The notes beneath the pieces were generated by a model. The model ran no database searches, was not told where the DNA came from, and saw only the letters and a program-made list of their open reading frames with translations. From positions 3,162,001 through 3,226,000 of the forward strand of contig NZ_CP018760.1 of NCBI RefSeq assembly GCF_001913155.1: a DNA stretch of 64,000 nt. The letters are read 5' to 3'. The DNA is from Maribacter hydrothermalis (GTDB taxonomy: Bacteria; Bacteroidota; Bacteroidia; Flavobacteriales; Flavobacteriaceae). Of this stretch, positions 45,340 to 55,283 are shown piece by piece. Position 1 is the stretch's first letter. Every line of letters begins with the position of its first letter. The translations under genes and the position numbers were made by a program.

Positions 45340-46293
45340 ATGTCAGACGTTGCCGCTATAGAACAACTTGTTGTAAAACATGCTGAGCTTAAAAAAGAAA
45401 TAGCAAAGATAATTGTTGGTCAAGATGAAGTAATAGAGCAAATATTACTTTCAATATATACCGGCGGGCATTCATTACTAATAGGAGTACCTGGCTTGGC
45501 TAAAACCTTAATGGTAAATACTATTGCACAAGCATTAGGTCTCGATTTTAAAAGAATTCAATTTACTCCAGATTTAATGCCAAGTGACATTCTTGGCAGT
45601 GAGGTATTAGATCAAAATAGAAATTTTAAGTTTATAAAGGGACCTATATTTTCAAATATCATTTTGGCCGATGAGATTAATAGAACTCCACCCAAAACCC
45701 AAGCAGCACTTTTAGAAGCAATGCAAGAAAGAGCAGTGACTATTGCTGGACATCAGCATAAGTTAGAATTGCCTTACTTTGTATTAGCAACCCAGAACCC
45801 AATTGAGCAAGAAGGTACATACCCTTTACCAGAGGCTCAATTAGACCGTTTTATGTTTGCTATAGAGTTAAAATATCCTTCTATTTCAGAAGAAATCCAA
45901 GTAGTTAAAAATACAACTACAGATAAAAAACAAACTATAAGTCCTCTTTTTAATGCTGAAGATATTATTGCAATTCAAGAATTGGTTCGTAGAATTCCGG
46001 TTGCGGATAATGTTGTTGAATACGCCGTTAAATTAGTAAATAGCACAAGACCTAACTTAGATGGCGCTTCTGACTTTGTAAAACAATATTTAGATTGGGG
46101 TGCAGGTCCAAGAGCATCTCAAAACCTTATATTGGGAGCTAAGGCTAATGCTGCCATTCACGGTAAATTTTCTCCAGATATTGAGGATGTACATGCTGTA
46201 GTAAAAGGTATTCTTCGCCATCGTATTATTAAAAACTACAAAGCAGAAGCAGAAGGCATTGGCGAAGAAGATATTATTGATAAATTGTTGTAG
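45340..46293 (+). CDS. MoxR-family AAA ATPase
   Basis: A 317-residue ATPase: Walker A LIGVPGLAKTLM, Walker B LADEINRTPPKTQAALLEAMQE, sensor 1 VLATQNPIEQEGTYPLPEAQLDRF. It begins 4 nt after the SurA-like gene, an arrangement frequent in Bacteroidota. MoxR proteins act as chaperones, commonly with VWA-domain partners; no DUF58 or VWA gene follows here, so the partner lies elsewhere. Confidence 0.93.
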   Translation: MSDVAAIEQLVVKHAELKKEIAKIIVGQDEVIEQILLSIYTGGHSLLIGVPGLAKTLMVNTIAQALGLDFKRIQFTPDLMPSDILGSEVLDQNRNFKFIKGPIFSNIILADEINRTPPKTQAALLEAMQERAVTIAGHQHKLELPYFVLATQNPIEQEGTYPLPEAQLDRFMFAIELKYPSISEEIQVVKNTTTDKKQTISPLFNAEDIIAIQELVRRIPVADNVVEYAVKLVNSTRPNLDGASDFVKQYLDWGAGPRASQNLILGAKANAAIHGKFSPDIEDVHAVVKGILRHRIIKNYKAEAEGIGEEDIIDKLL

Positions 46294-46659
46294 CCTAATA
46301 AATTCTATATTTCTACATTTTTCATAACAATTTAATAATGTATCAATAATTTTTAGTTGTTATACATCCCGTTTTTATAGTATTTGATAAAAAGTACCAT
46401 ATCATACTTATTTAATTTTATATGCGTTCTATATTACGTAATTTTACTGGATTGCTTTAACATAAAATTAAATAGCAGATGAAATTTGATATGATTACTG
46501 GAATATTTTCTGGACTTGTTCGGAGAATTCGTATTCTAAAATCTTTCATGGACTTCAAATTTCAGTAATTGTGGCGTTAATATATCTACAAGTCTTCAGA
46601 TAGAATTATGAAAATCACGCTACACTATATATCCAAATTAATATTCAAATCACTTTTTA
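46294..46659. other. 366-nt non-coding leader region before acnB
   Basis: No gene is supported here; the longest in-frame stretch (29 codons, from 46479) lacks any conserved feature. The region holds an inverted repeat TGAAATTTGA (46480-46489) / TCAAATTTCA (46555-46564), and an overlapping second pairing ATTACTG (46494-46500) / CAGTAAT (46563-46569), so the right arm could pair with either left arm. It may be a structured 5' leader of acnB or just AT-rich DNA. Confidence 0.45.
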
Positions 46660-49437
46660 ATGAGCATTTATAAAGATTATCTCAACGAGATTGAAGATCG
46701 TAAAGTTCAAGGTCTTCATCCAAAACCAATTGATGGAGCTGAATTATTAACTAAAGTAATTGAGCAAATTTTAGATGTAGATAACGAGTATAGAGAAGAT
46801 TCTCTTAACTTTTTTATTTATAACGTTTTACCTGGAACAACAAGTGCTGCGAAGGTTAAAGCTAAATTTTTAAAAGAAATTATTCTTGGTGAATCATTAG
46901 TAAAAGAGATTACGCCTGTTTTTGCTTTTGAGCAATTATCGCATATGAAGGGCGGACCTTCTGTTGAAGTGTTGTTGGATATTGCATTAGGATCAAATGT
47001 TGATTTGGCAAAACAAGCTGCTGAAGTATTGAAAACGCAAGTATTTTTATATGAAGCTGATACTGCCCGTTTAGAAGATGCTTTTAAAAATGGAAATTCT
47101 ATTGCAATAGAAATTATAGAAAGTTACGCTAAGGCAGAGTTTTTTACCAAGCTTCCCGAAATAGAAGAAGAAATTCAAGTAGTTACATACATTGCCGGTG
47201 TTGGTGATATATCAACAGATTTATTATCACCAGGTGGTGATGCACATTCTAGATCTGATCGTGAGTTGCATGGTCAATGTTTATTTGAGCATAATAAAGA
47301 AATGCAAAATGAACTTTTAGCATTACAGAAAAAGCATCCAAACAAACGTGTAATGCTCATTGCCGAAAAAGGAACTATGGGTGTGGGTTCTTCTAGAATG
47401 TCTGGTGTAAACAATGTGGCATTATGGACAGGTGTTAAGTCTAGTCCTTATGTGCCATTTATAAATATTGCACCAGTAATTGCAGGAACAAATGGTATTT
47501 CCCCAATTTTCTTAACTACGGTAGGTGTAACAGGAGGTATTGGTTTAGATCTAAAAAACTGGGTTCAACAAAAAGATACTGAAGGAAACACCGTGCGGGA
47601 TGCAGACGGTGAACCAGTTTTAAAAGAGGAATATTCTGTTGCTACAGGTACCATTCTTACTATAAATACAAAAGAGAAAAAATTATATAACGGAAGTACA
47701 GAATTAAAAGATATTTCTGCGGCATTTACTCCACAAAAAATGGAGTTTATGAAAGCAGGAGGTTCATATGCTGTTGTTTTCGGTAAAAAACTGCAAACAT
47801 TTGCTGCTAAAGTTTTAGGTACTGAGGTAATTCCTGTTTATGCGCCATCAAAAGAAATTTCTGTTGAAGGGCAAGGACTTACCGCAGTAGAGAAAATATT
47901 CAATAAAAATGCTGTTGGTAACACTCCTGGTAAAGTATTGCATGCAGGCTCAGATGTTAGAGTGGAAGTAAACATTGTAGGATCACAAGATACAACAGGT
48001 TTAATGACGTCGCAGGAATTAGAGATGATGGCCGCTACGGTTATTTCTCCAATTGTTGATGCGGCATACCAATCTGGTTGTCATACCGCTTCTGTTTGGG
48101 ACGATAAGTCTAAAGCCAACATTCCAAGATTAATGAAGTTTATGAACGATTTTGGATTAATTACCGGTCGTGATCCTAAAGGGAAATATTTCCCAATGAC
48201 TGATGTTATTCATAAAGTATTAAACGATCTTACGGTAGGAGATTGGGATATTATTATAGGTGGAGATTCACACACACGTATGTCTAAAGGTGTTGCTTTT
48301 GGAGCAGATTCAGGAACGGTTGCCTTGGCACTTGCTACTGGCGAGGCTTCTATGCCTATTCCACAGTCGGTAAAAGTTACTTTTAAAGGACAAATGAAAT
48401 CTTATATGGATTTCCGTGATGTTGTACATGCTACACAATCTCAGATGTTAAAGCAGTTTGGTGGCGAAAATGTATTCCAAGGTAGAATTATTGAGGTCCA
48501 TATTGGAACGCTTACGGCAGATCAGGCTTTTACATTTACGGACTGGACGGCGGAAATGAAAGCGAAAGCGTCTATCTGTATTTCTGAGGACGAAACCTTG
48601 ATTGAATCTTTAGAGATTGCAAAAGGTCGTATCCAAATCATGATTGAAAAGGGAATGGATAATGCTAAACAAGTTCTAAAAGGTTTAGTAGATAAAGCAA
48701 ATACTAGAATTACTGAGCTTAAAACAGGAATTAAACCTTCATTAAGACCAGATGGCAATGCAAAATATCACGCAGAAGTTGTTATTGATTTAGATGAAAT
48801 TGCTGAACCAATGATTGCTGACCCAGATGTAAATAACGATGATGTTTCTAAACGTTATACACATGATACCATCCGTCCATTATCTTATTATGGCGGAACT
48901 AAAAAAGTTGATTTAGGATTCGTGGGTTCTTGTATGGTTCATAAAGGCGATATGAAAATATTAGCCCAAATGCTTAAGAATATCGAGGTCCAACAAGGAA
49001 AAGTAGAATTTAAAGCACCTTTAGTTGTGGCACCACCTACATATAATATTGTTGACGAGTTAAAAGCTGAAGGTGATTGGGAAGTACTTCAAAAATATTC
49101 GGGTTTCGAATTTGATGATAGCGCACCAAAAGGATTGGCACGTACCAAATACGAAAACATGCTATACCTGGAGCGTCCAGGTTGTAACCTTTGTATGGGT
49201 AACCAAGAAAAAGCGGAACCAGGCGATACGGTTATGGCTACATCAACCCGGTTATTTCAAGGTAGAGTAGTAAAAGATTCTGGCGAGAAAAAAGGCGAAT
49301 CCTTACTATCATCAACTCCAGTAGTGGTTTTGTCTACCATTTTAGGCAGAACCCCAACCTTGAAAGAATATGAAGCTGCCGTTGATGGAATTGTATTGAC
49401 GAAATTTAAGCCTTCCACAAAGCAATTGGTAAGATAA
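46660..49437 (+). CDS. acnB: aconitate hydratase B
   Basis: A 925-residue AcnB (bifunctional aconitase/2-methylisocitrate dehydratase). The N-terminal HEAT-like domain (residues ~1-165) is the AcnB hallmark. Substrate-binding and swivel segments include GPSVEVLLDIALG, GDSHTRMSKGVAFGADSG and the 4Fe-4S ligands GSCMVHKG and PGCNLCMGN (the CxxC pair). It is somewhat longer than E. coli AcnB, as usual in Bacteroidota. It catalyses citrate-isocitrate conversion in the TCA cycle. A terminator follows directly. Confidence 0.96.
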   Translation: MSIYKDYLNEIEDRKVQGLHPKPIDGAELLTKVIEQILDVDNEYREDSLNFFIYNVLPGTTSAAKVKAKFLKEIILGESLVKEITPVFAFEQLSHMKGGPSVEVLLDIALGSNVDLAKQAAEVLKTQVFLYEADTARLEDAFKNGNSIAIEIIESYAKAEFFTKLPEIEEEIQVVTYIAGVGDISTDLLSPGGDAHSRSDRELHGQCLFEHNKEMQNELLALQKKHPNKRVMLIAEKGTMGVGSSRMSGVNNVALWTGVKSSPYVPFINIAPVIAGTNGISPIFLTTVGVTGGIGLDLKNWVQQKDTEGNTVRDADGEPVLKEEYSVATGTILTINTKEKKLYNGSTELKDISAAFTPQKMEFMKAGGSYAVVFGKKLQTFAAKVLGTEVIPVYAPSKEISVEGQGLTAVEKIFNKNAVGNTPGKVLHAGSDVRVEVNIVGSQDTTGLMTSQELEMMAATVISPIVDAAYQSGCHTASVWDDKSKANIPRLMKFMNDFGLITGRDPKGKYFPMTDVIHKVLNDLTVGDWDIIIGGDSHTRMSKGVAFGADSGTVALALATGEASMPIPQSVKVTFKGQMKSYMDFRDVVHATQSQMLKQFGGENVFQGRIIEVHIGTLTADQAFTFTDWTAEMKAKASICISEDETLIESLEIAKGRIQIMIEKGMDNAKQVLKGLVDKANTRITELKTGIKPSLRPDGNAKYHAEVVIDLDEIAEPMIADPDVNNDDVSKRYTHDTIRPLSYYGGTKKVDLGFVGSCMVHKGDMKILAQMLKNIEVQQGKVEFKAPLVVAPPTYNIVDELKAEGDWEVLQKYSGFEFDDSAPKGLARTKYENMLYLERPGCNLCMGNQEKAEPGDTVMATSTRLFQGRVVKDSGEKKGESLLSSTPVVVLSTILGRTPTLKEYEAAVDGIVLTKFKPSTKQLVR

Positions 49438-49464
49438 ATAGAATACAAAAATTATTGTATATAG

Positions 49465-49496
49465 AAAGCCTGAGTATCTTTTCTCAGGCTTTTTTT
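49465..49496 (+). terminator. intrinsic terminator downstream of acnB
   Basis: AAAGCCTGAG (49465-49474) pairs with CTCAGGCTTT (49483-49492) across an 8-nt loop and is followed by T's. It separates acnB from acnA transcription. Confidence 0.9.
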
Positions 49497-49604
49497 GTTT
49501 TAATTATATATAGTCATTCTTTATTTTATATGCAGTTTTATAATCATTGTACATTTCGTATCTTGTACAGATAAGATAGAATAACCAAATTATAAATAGA
49601 CTTT

Positions 49605-51878
49605 ATGGCTTTTGACATAGATATGATTAAAAAAGTTTACGCTTCCATGGCGGAACGTGTAGACAAAGCAAGAGAGATTGTTGGCAAACCACTTACTCTT
49701 TCAGAAAAGATATTATATTCTCATTTATGGGAAGGTAGCCCTACCAAACCATTTACACGCGGAAAAGATTATGTAGATTTTGCTCCGGATCGTATTGCTT
49801 GTCAAGATGCTACTGCCCAAATGGCCTTATTGCAGTTTATGCAAGCTGGTAAGCCAAATGTTGCTGTGCCAACTACAGTGCATTGCGATCACTTAATCCA
49901 GGCTAAAAATGGTGCCGCGGCCGATTTGAAATCTGCCAACACTACAAGTGCCGAAGTGTTTGATTTTTTAGAGTCTGTATCAAATAAATACGGAATTGGT
50001 TTTTGGAAACCAGGTGCAGGAATTATTCACCAAGTCGTTTTAGAAAATTATGCTTTTCCAGGAGGAATGATGATCGGTACCGATTCGCATACAGTAAATG
50101 CTGGAGGATTAGGTATGGTTGCTATTGGTGTTGGTGGTGCCGATGCCGTTGATGTTATGGCAGGTATGGCATGGGAACTTAAATTCCCAAAATTAATAGG
50201 TGTAAAGTTAACTGGAACTATCTCAGGATGGACGGCGCCAAAAGATGTTATATTAAAAGTTGCTGAAATTCTTACGGTAAAAGGAGGAACAGGGGCAATT
50301 GTTGAATACTTTGGTTCAGGTGCAAAATCTTTGTCTTGTACTGGTAAAGGTACTATATGTAATATGGGTGCAGAAATAGGAGCTACGACTTCAACTTTCG
50401 GTTATGATGAATCTATGGAGCGCTATTTAAGAGCTACGGATAGAGCCGATATTGCTGATGCTGCAAACAAGGTGAAAGAACATTTGACTGCAGATACAGA
50501 GGTTTATGCAAACCCAGAAAAGTATTTTGATGAGGTTATAGAAATTGACCTTTCCAAATTGACACCATTATTAAATGGTCCTTTTACTCCAGATTTATCT
50601 ACTAAGGTTGGTAAGGATATGACGGAAAAGGCTACTTCTAACGATTGGCCGTTAGTAGTTGAGTGGGGGTTAATAGGTTCTTGTACGAATTCCTCTTACG
50701 AAGATTTATCAAGAGCTTCGTCAATTGCACAACAAGCGATTGATAAAGGAATTAAAATGAAGGCGGAATTAGGAATTAATCCTGGTTCTGAACAAGTACG
50801 TTATACGGCGGACCGCGATGGTATTCTTGGTATATTCGAGAAATTAGATGCTAAGATTTTTACCAACGCATGCGGACCTTGTATTGGGCAGTGGGCTCGT
50901 TATAGTGACCCCAAAAATGCACCAAAGAACAGTATTGTACACTCTTTCAATAGAAACTTTGCAAAACGTGCAGATGGTAACCCAAACACACATGCCTTTG
51001 TAGCTTCTCCAGAAATTACGGCAGCGATTGCAATTTCCGGTAGATTAGATTTTAACCCGATGACGGATAAATTGATAAACCAAAAAGGTGAAGAAGTAAT
51101 GTTCGATGAACCAACAGGATGGGAATTACCTCCAAAAGGTTTTGAGGTTGAAGACGCAGGTTATCTTGCTCCACATGCTGATGGGTCAGGTGTAGTAGTT
51201 AAAGTAGATCCTGATTCTGAAAGATTACAATTATTAGAGCCTTTTACTCCAATAAAAGACGAAAGTTTAATGGGGGCAAAGTTATTGATAAAAGCATTTG
51301 GTAAGTGTACAACTGATCATATTTCAATGGCTGGACCTTGGTTGCGCTTTCGTGGACATTTAGATAATATTTCGAACAATTGTTTAATTGGGGCCGTTAA
51401 CGCATTTGGTAAAAAGACCAATATGGTTAAAAATCAATTGAATGGAGAGTTTGGAGGTGTGCCAGATACGGCGCGTGCATATAAAGCAGCGGGTATAAGA
51501 AGTATTGTTGTTGGCGATCATAATTATGGTGAAGGTTCTTCACGAGAGCATGCGGCAATGGAGCCACGTCATTTGGGTGTTGCTGCGGTGATAGTGAAAT
51601 CATTTGCTCGTATTCATGAAACAAACCTTAAAAAGCAAGGTATGCTCGGGTTAACATTTGCTAATGAAAATGATTATGACCTGATTCAAGAAGACGATAC
51701 CTTCAATTTCATAGATATTTCTGAATTTGCCCCGGATAAGCAATTAACTATTGAAGTTGTTCATGCAGATGGTAGTAAAGATGTTATTAAAGTAAATCAT
51801 ACATATAATGCAGCCCAAATAGGCTGGTATAGAGAAGGCTCCGCTTTAAATGTTATTAAAAGAGAAAATGCAGCTTAA
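49605..51878 (+). CDS. acnA: aconitate hydratase (AcnA/mitochondrial type)
   Basis: A 757-residue aconitase of the mitochondrial/AcnA-like type: [42 protein letters not shown], then the cluster ligands [11 protein letters not shown] and [11 protein letters not shown], and the swivel domain with [22 protein letters not shown]. It is not homologous end-to-end to AcnB. The two aconitases lie in a row but have separate promoters and terminators, consistent with differential use (for example constitutive versus oxidative-stress). Confidence 0.96.
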   Translation: MAFDIDMIKKVYASMAERVDKAREIVGKPLTLSEKILYSHLWEGSPTKPFTRGKDYVDFAPDRIACQDATAQMALLQFMQAGKPNVAVPTTVHCDHLIQAKNGAAADLKSANTTSAEVFDFLESVSNKYGIGFWKPGAGIIHQVVLENYAFPGGMMIGTDSHTVNAGGLGMVAIGVGGADAVDVMAGMAWELKFPKLIGVKLTGTISGWTAPKDVILKVAEILTVKGGTGAIVEYFGSGAKSLSCTGKGTICNMGAEIGATTSTFGYDESMERYLRATDRADIADAANKVKEHLTADTEVYANPEKYFDEVIEIDLSKLTPLLNGPFTPDLSTKVGKDMTEKATSNDWPLVVEWGLIGSCTNSSYEDLSRASSIAQQAIDKGIKMKAELGINPGSEQVRYTADRDGILGIFEKLDAKIFTNACGPCIGQWARYSDPKNAPKNSIVHSFNRNFAKRADGNPNTHAFVASPEITAAIAISGRLDFNPMTDKLINQKGEEVMFDEPTGWELPPKGFEVEDAGYLAPHADGSGVVVKVDPDSERLQLLEPFTPIKDESLMGAKLLIKAFGKCTTDHISMAGPWLRFRGHLDNISNNCLIGAVNAFGKKTNMVKNQLNGEFGGVPDTARAYKAAGIRSIVVGDHNYGEGSSREHAAMEPRHLGVAAVIVKSFARIHETNLKKQGMLGLTFANENDYDLIQEDDTFNFIDISEFAPDKQLTIEVVHADGSKDVIKVNHTYNAAQIGWYREGSALNVIKRENAA

Positions 51879-51902
51879 TGCCATTCTGTAAAATAAATAA
51901 GG

Positions 51903-51932
51903 AAAACTCCTGAATATGATCAGGAGTTTTTT
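51903..51932 (+). terminator. intrinsic terminator downstream of acnA
   Basis: AAAACTCCTGA (51903-51913) pairs with TCAGGAGTTTT (51920-51930), followed by T's, 24 nt after the acnA stop. Confidence 0.9.
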
Positions 51933-51956
51933 AGTTTTGAACTCTATTTAAATTCA

Positions 51957-52514
51957 ATGAAGAAACAGACGTTTTTTACCTTATTGATTATGGCATTTGT
52001 GCTATCATTTTTTGTTACACCCTTAGGTGATTACAGTAAAATATTGCTCAATAGATTATTTGCTACCGCACCAACAGTAATAGAAGTAGAGCAAAGAGGA
52101 AAAATCACCGATTATAATTGGAAGCTTAAAGATGAGAATTGGAAACCAATAAATTTCGATGAGGCAAAAGGCAGGGTTGTCTTTATAACCTTTTTTATGT
52201 CATGGCACATGCCATCACAAGCACAATTAAAAGATGTACAGTACCTTTATGATACCTATGGTGACAAAGTGAAGTTCTATATTATAACAAATGAAGAAAA
52301 AGCTCCGGTAGAACTTTTTATGAATGAACAAGGCTATACTTTTCCTATAACGTATCAAATTATTGGTGAGCCAAGTCCTATTTCATTATTAAAACCACCC
52401 GGATCTTATTTAATTGATAAGTCTGGAAATATTGTTATACACCAAAACACTATTGCAGATTGGGATAATGATAAAGTTAACAAACTACTTTCGCAGTTAA
52501 TTTCAGAGAAGTAA
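51957..52514 (+). CDS. TlpA/thioredoxin-like protein lacking the CxxC cysteines
   Basis: A 185-residue protein with an N-terminal membrane anchor or signal (residues 5-20) and a thioredoxin-like fold. The strand VVFITFFMSW precedes the usual active-site position, which reads W83-H-M-P-S87 where TlpA/ResA proteins have WCxxC. Both cysteines are thus missing (His and Ser instead). The cis-Pro strand PPGSYLIDKSGNIVI is retained. The protein should be redox-inactive and could act as a chaperone or a metal/ligand-binding protein. It is downstream of acnA after a terminator. Confidence 0.85.
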   Translation: MKKQTFFTLLIMAFVLSFFVTPLGDYSKILLNRLFATAPTVIEVEQRGKITDYNWKLKDENWKPINFDEAKGRVVFITFFMSWHMPSQAQLKDVQYLYDTYGDKVKFYIITNEEKAPVELFMNEQGYTFPITYQIIGEPSPISLLKPPGSYLIDKSGNIVIHQNTIADWDNDKVNKLLSQLISEK

Positions 52515-52523
52515 TCGGAAATT

Positions 52524-52970
52524 TTATTTCTTAAAATATTTAAACGGTACAAATAACATCCCAAAACATTCACCATCGCCTTTTCCTAAATGTTTGTGAT
52601 GCATTTTATGCGCTCTTCGAACGCCTCTACTATACCAATTATTAGCATTTCTAAAAAGTTTAAAGCGCTGATGAATAAATATATCGTGTACTAGGAAATA
52701 AGCTATACCATAGGCTAAAATTCCAAATCCTAACGGAAAACCATACCAAAACCCTGTCGTTCCTGAGTAAAATAATGACATGCTTACAATGGCATAGAAG
52801 ATAAAAAACAGGTCATTTCTTTCAAACCAAGAATCATGATCTTTTTTATGATGGTCCCTGTGCAGACTCCAAAGAAATCCATGCATTATATATTTATGAG
52901 TAAACCACGCCATAAATTCCATAAACAAGAAGGTTGCTAAAAAAACCAATATCCAAATAACTATATCCAT
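52524..52970 (-). CDS. crtZ: beta-carotene hydroxylase CrtZ
   Basis: A 148-residue membrane hydroxylase. Four histidine motifs match the fatty-acid hydroxylase/CrtZ family: HKYIMH (HX4H), HRDHH (HX2HH), HDIFIHQRF, and HKMHHKH. It adds the 3,3'-hydroxyls of beta-carotene to give zeaxanthin, the common pigment of marine Flavobacteriaceae. The start codon shares one base with the crtB stop (TAATG). A lycopene cyclase is not seen nearby and must be elsewhere. Confidence 0.93.
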   Translation of the reverse strand: MDIVIWILVFLATFLFMEFMAWFTHKYIMHGFLWSLHRDHHKKDHDSWFERNDLFFIFYAIVSMSLFYSGTTGFWYGFPLGFGILAYGIAYFLVHDIFIHQRFKLFRNANNWYSRGVRRAHKMHHKHLGKGDGECFGMLFVPFKYFKK

Positions 52971-53809
52971 TATACCAAATTCATTTTATATTTTACATAA
53001 GAACGCGCTAAAAGACCAAATTTTTGATAATTAGGTACGCGTATACGAGCATTCTTTAATTCTAAAGAGGGTGTGTTTTGTAATTTTTTTAGTAGTTTGT
53101 AATAGTATTTATAAGCTGTATATACCCCAAATTTAGCTTCTGGGGGTAATCCAATTATTCCCTGATAACCCTTCTTAAAGTCAGCTTTTATTTCATCGAC
53201 GATGCGTTTTTTAGACGCTTCGTCTAATTCTTTTAAATTAGTATTCGGGAAATAAGATCTATTCAATTCTTCAAAATCTGCTTTAACATCTCTCAAGAAA
53301 TTCACTTTTTGAAAGGCAGAGCCTAATGCCATAGCCGATTCTTTTAATTTGTTGTATTCCTCAATATTGCCTTTTACAAAAACCTGAAGACACATTAAAC
53401 CAACAACGTCTGCAGAGCCATATATGTATTCTTTATATTCAGCATCGGTACGGTATATGTTCTTCACTAAATCCATTCGCATGCTTTTCATGAATGAATC
53501 TACTAAATGCTTAGGTATATTAAATTCATGATAGGTATGTTGAAAAGAGTTCAAAATAGGGTTAAGACTTATCTTATCTCGCAATGAAGCTTCAAGTTCC
53601 TCTTCAAATTTATTAAAAAGAATTTCTTTGTCATAATCATGAAAGGTATCTACGATTTCATCGGCAAAGCGTACAAAACCATATATGTTATAAATATGAC
53701 CACGTATAGATGAGTGAAGCATCTTGGTGGCTAATGCAAAAGAGGTGCTATATTGTTTGGTAACAATTTTACTGCATTGGTACGAAACCTGATCAAAAGT
53801 ATCTTTCAT
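52970..53809 (-). CDS. crtB: phytoene synthase CrtB
   Basis: A 279-residue squalene/phytoene synthase. The two aspartate-rich motifs are present: DEIVD (in YGFVRFADEIVDTFHD) and LRDVKADFEEL. It condenses two geranylgeranyl diphosphates into phytoene. It is 7 nt after crtI and followed by crtZ, in the order of the pathway's early and late steps. Confidence 0.94.
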   Translation of the reverse strand: MKDTFDQVSYQCSKIVTKQYSTSFALATKMLHSSIRGHIYNIYGFVRFADEIVDTFHDYDKEILFNKFEEELEASLRDKISLNPILNSFQHTYHEFNIPKHLVDSFMKSMRMDLVKNIYRTDAEYKEYIYGSADVVGLMCLQVFVKGNIEEYNKLKESAMALGSAFQKVNFLRDVKADFEELNRSYFPNTNLKELDEASKKRIVDEIKADFKKGYQGIIGLPPEAKFGVYTAYKYYYKLLKKLQNTPSLELKNARIRVPNYQKFGLLARSYVKYKMNLV

Positions 53810-53816
53810 AGGCTAA

Positions 53817-55274
53817 CTAATTATCTTTTATAATTAATTCTGACACTAACTTACCGGAGATTAATGCGGGCGGCACGCCGGGACCAGGAACAGTCAGTTG
53901 TCCTGTAAAATATAGACCAGCTACTTTTTTACTACGTAAATTGGGTCTTAAAAATGCAGTTTGTGTTAAGGTGTTTGCCATTCCATAAGCATTACCTTTA
54001 TAAGAATTGTAGTGTTCTACAAAATCATTTACACAAAATGTTTCTTTGAATATAATGTTATTTCTTATGTCTTGACCTGTTCTTTTTTCAAAACGATTCA
54101 TTATTATTTCAAAATATTTGCTTCTTAACATTTCGGTGTCTTCAAGTGCTGTAGCAATAGGTACTAAAAAAAAGCCGGTTTCACAGCCTTTAGGTGCCAT
54201 GCTTGCATCTGTTATCGATGGAAAATTAGCATAGAAAAGCGGGTTTGTAGGCCATTTTGGACTGTCATAAATTTCTTTAGCATGTAGCTCAAAATCTGTA
54301 TCAAAAAATAGGTTGTGATGCTCAACGTTTTTCAGTTTAGTATCAAGCCCTATGTAAAATAATAATGAAGAAGGTGCAAATACCTTTTTATCCCAGTAGT
54401 TTTGAGAGTATTGCTGGTATTTTTTATCTAATAAGCTTTCTGAGTGATGGTAATCTGCACCACTTAAAATAACTTCTGCAGTAATAGTGTTTCCGTTACA
54501 TATAACTGCCGTGGCCTTGCCGTTGTTCACTTGAATTTTTTCTATTGGTGAATTCGTGTGCACCTTCACACCAAGTTCTAAAGCTACACGCTCCATAGCT
54601 TTAATTACTTCGTACATTCCGCCCTTCGGGTGCCATGTACCTAAACCAAAATCAGCAAAGTTCATGAAATTATAGAAAGACGGAGTATTACTTGGTTTTG
54701 CACCAAGAAACAATACAGGAAACTCTAACGTAGATACCAACTTTGGATTTTTAAAAGACTTACGTACTTGTGAGCTAATGGTTTTAAAAAACTGGTCAAT
54801 TTTTAAAATGGTTTCTTTGGTTACCAACTCTAAAGGAGAAAGTCCTGGTCTTAGAACTACTTTGTTAATGGCAATATCATAATTTTCTTGTGCTTTATTG
54901 ATAAACTTTTTTAAAGCTTTTGAGCTGCCAGGTTCTATTCTTTCAAACTCCTCACAAATTTTATCCATACTATCGCCGATGGTAATAATATCGTCACTAA
55001 AGAAAATTTTATAAGCAGGACTCAATTTATCTAATTGATAATAGTCTGATGTTTGTTTATTGAAATCTGCAAAAAATTTATCAAAAATATCGGGCATCCA
55101 ATACCAGCTAGGGCCCATATCAAAGGTAAAGCCGTCTTTTATGAATTGAGAGGCTCTGCCACCTACAGATTCATTTTTTTCATATATGGAAACATTCCAG
55201 CCGGCTTTCGCCAAATAACATGCTGCCGATAATGAGGAAAAACCAGAACCAATTATAATGCAATTCTTAGTCAT
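53817..55274 (-). CDS. crtI: phytoene desaturase CrtI
   Basis: A 485-residue flavoprotein. The N-terminal FAD motif IIGSGFSSLSAACYLAKAGW and the carotenoid-desaturase C-terminal segment LYFTGQLTVPGPGVPPALISGKLVSEL are both clear. It converts phytoene to lycopene by four desaturations. It follows the CarH-like regulator with a 9-nt gap, so the photoreceptor and pathway genes share one transcript. Confidence 0.94.
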   Translation of the reverse strand: MTKNCIIIGSGFSSLSAACYLAKAGWNVSIYEKNESVGGRASQFIKDGFTFDMGPSWYWMPDIFDKFFADFNKQTSDYYQLDKLSPAYKIFFSDDIITIGDSMDKICEEFERIEPGSSKALKKFINKAQENYDIAINKVVLRPGLSPLELVTKETILKIDQFFKTISSQVRKSFKNPKLVSTLEFPVLFLGAKPSNTPSFYNFMNFADFGLGTWHPKGGMYEVIKAMERVALELGVKVHTNSPIEKIQVNNGKATAVICNGNTITAEVILSGADYHHSESLLDKKYQQYSQNYWDKKVFAPSSLLFYIGLDTKLKNVEHHNLFFDTDFELHAKEIYDSPKWPTNPLFYANFPSITDASMAPKGCETGFFLVPIATALEDTEMLRSKYFEIIMNRFEKRTGQDIRNNIIFKETFCVNDFVEHYNSYKGNAYGMANTLTQTAFLRPNLRSKKVAGLYFTGQLTVPGPGVPPALISGKLVSELIIKDN

Positions 55275-55283
55275 TAATAAATA

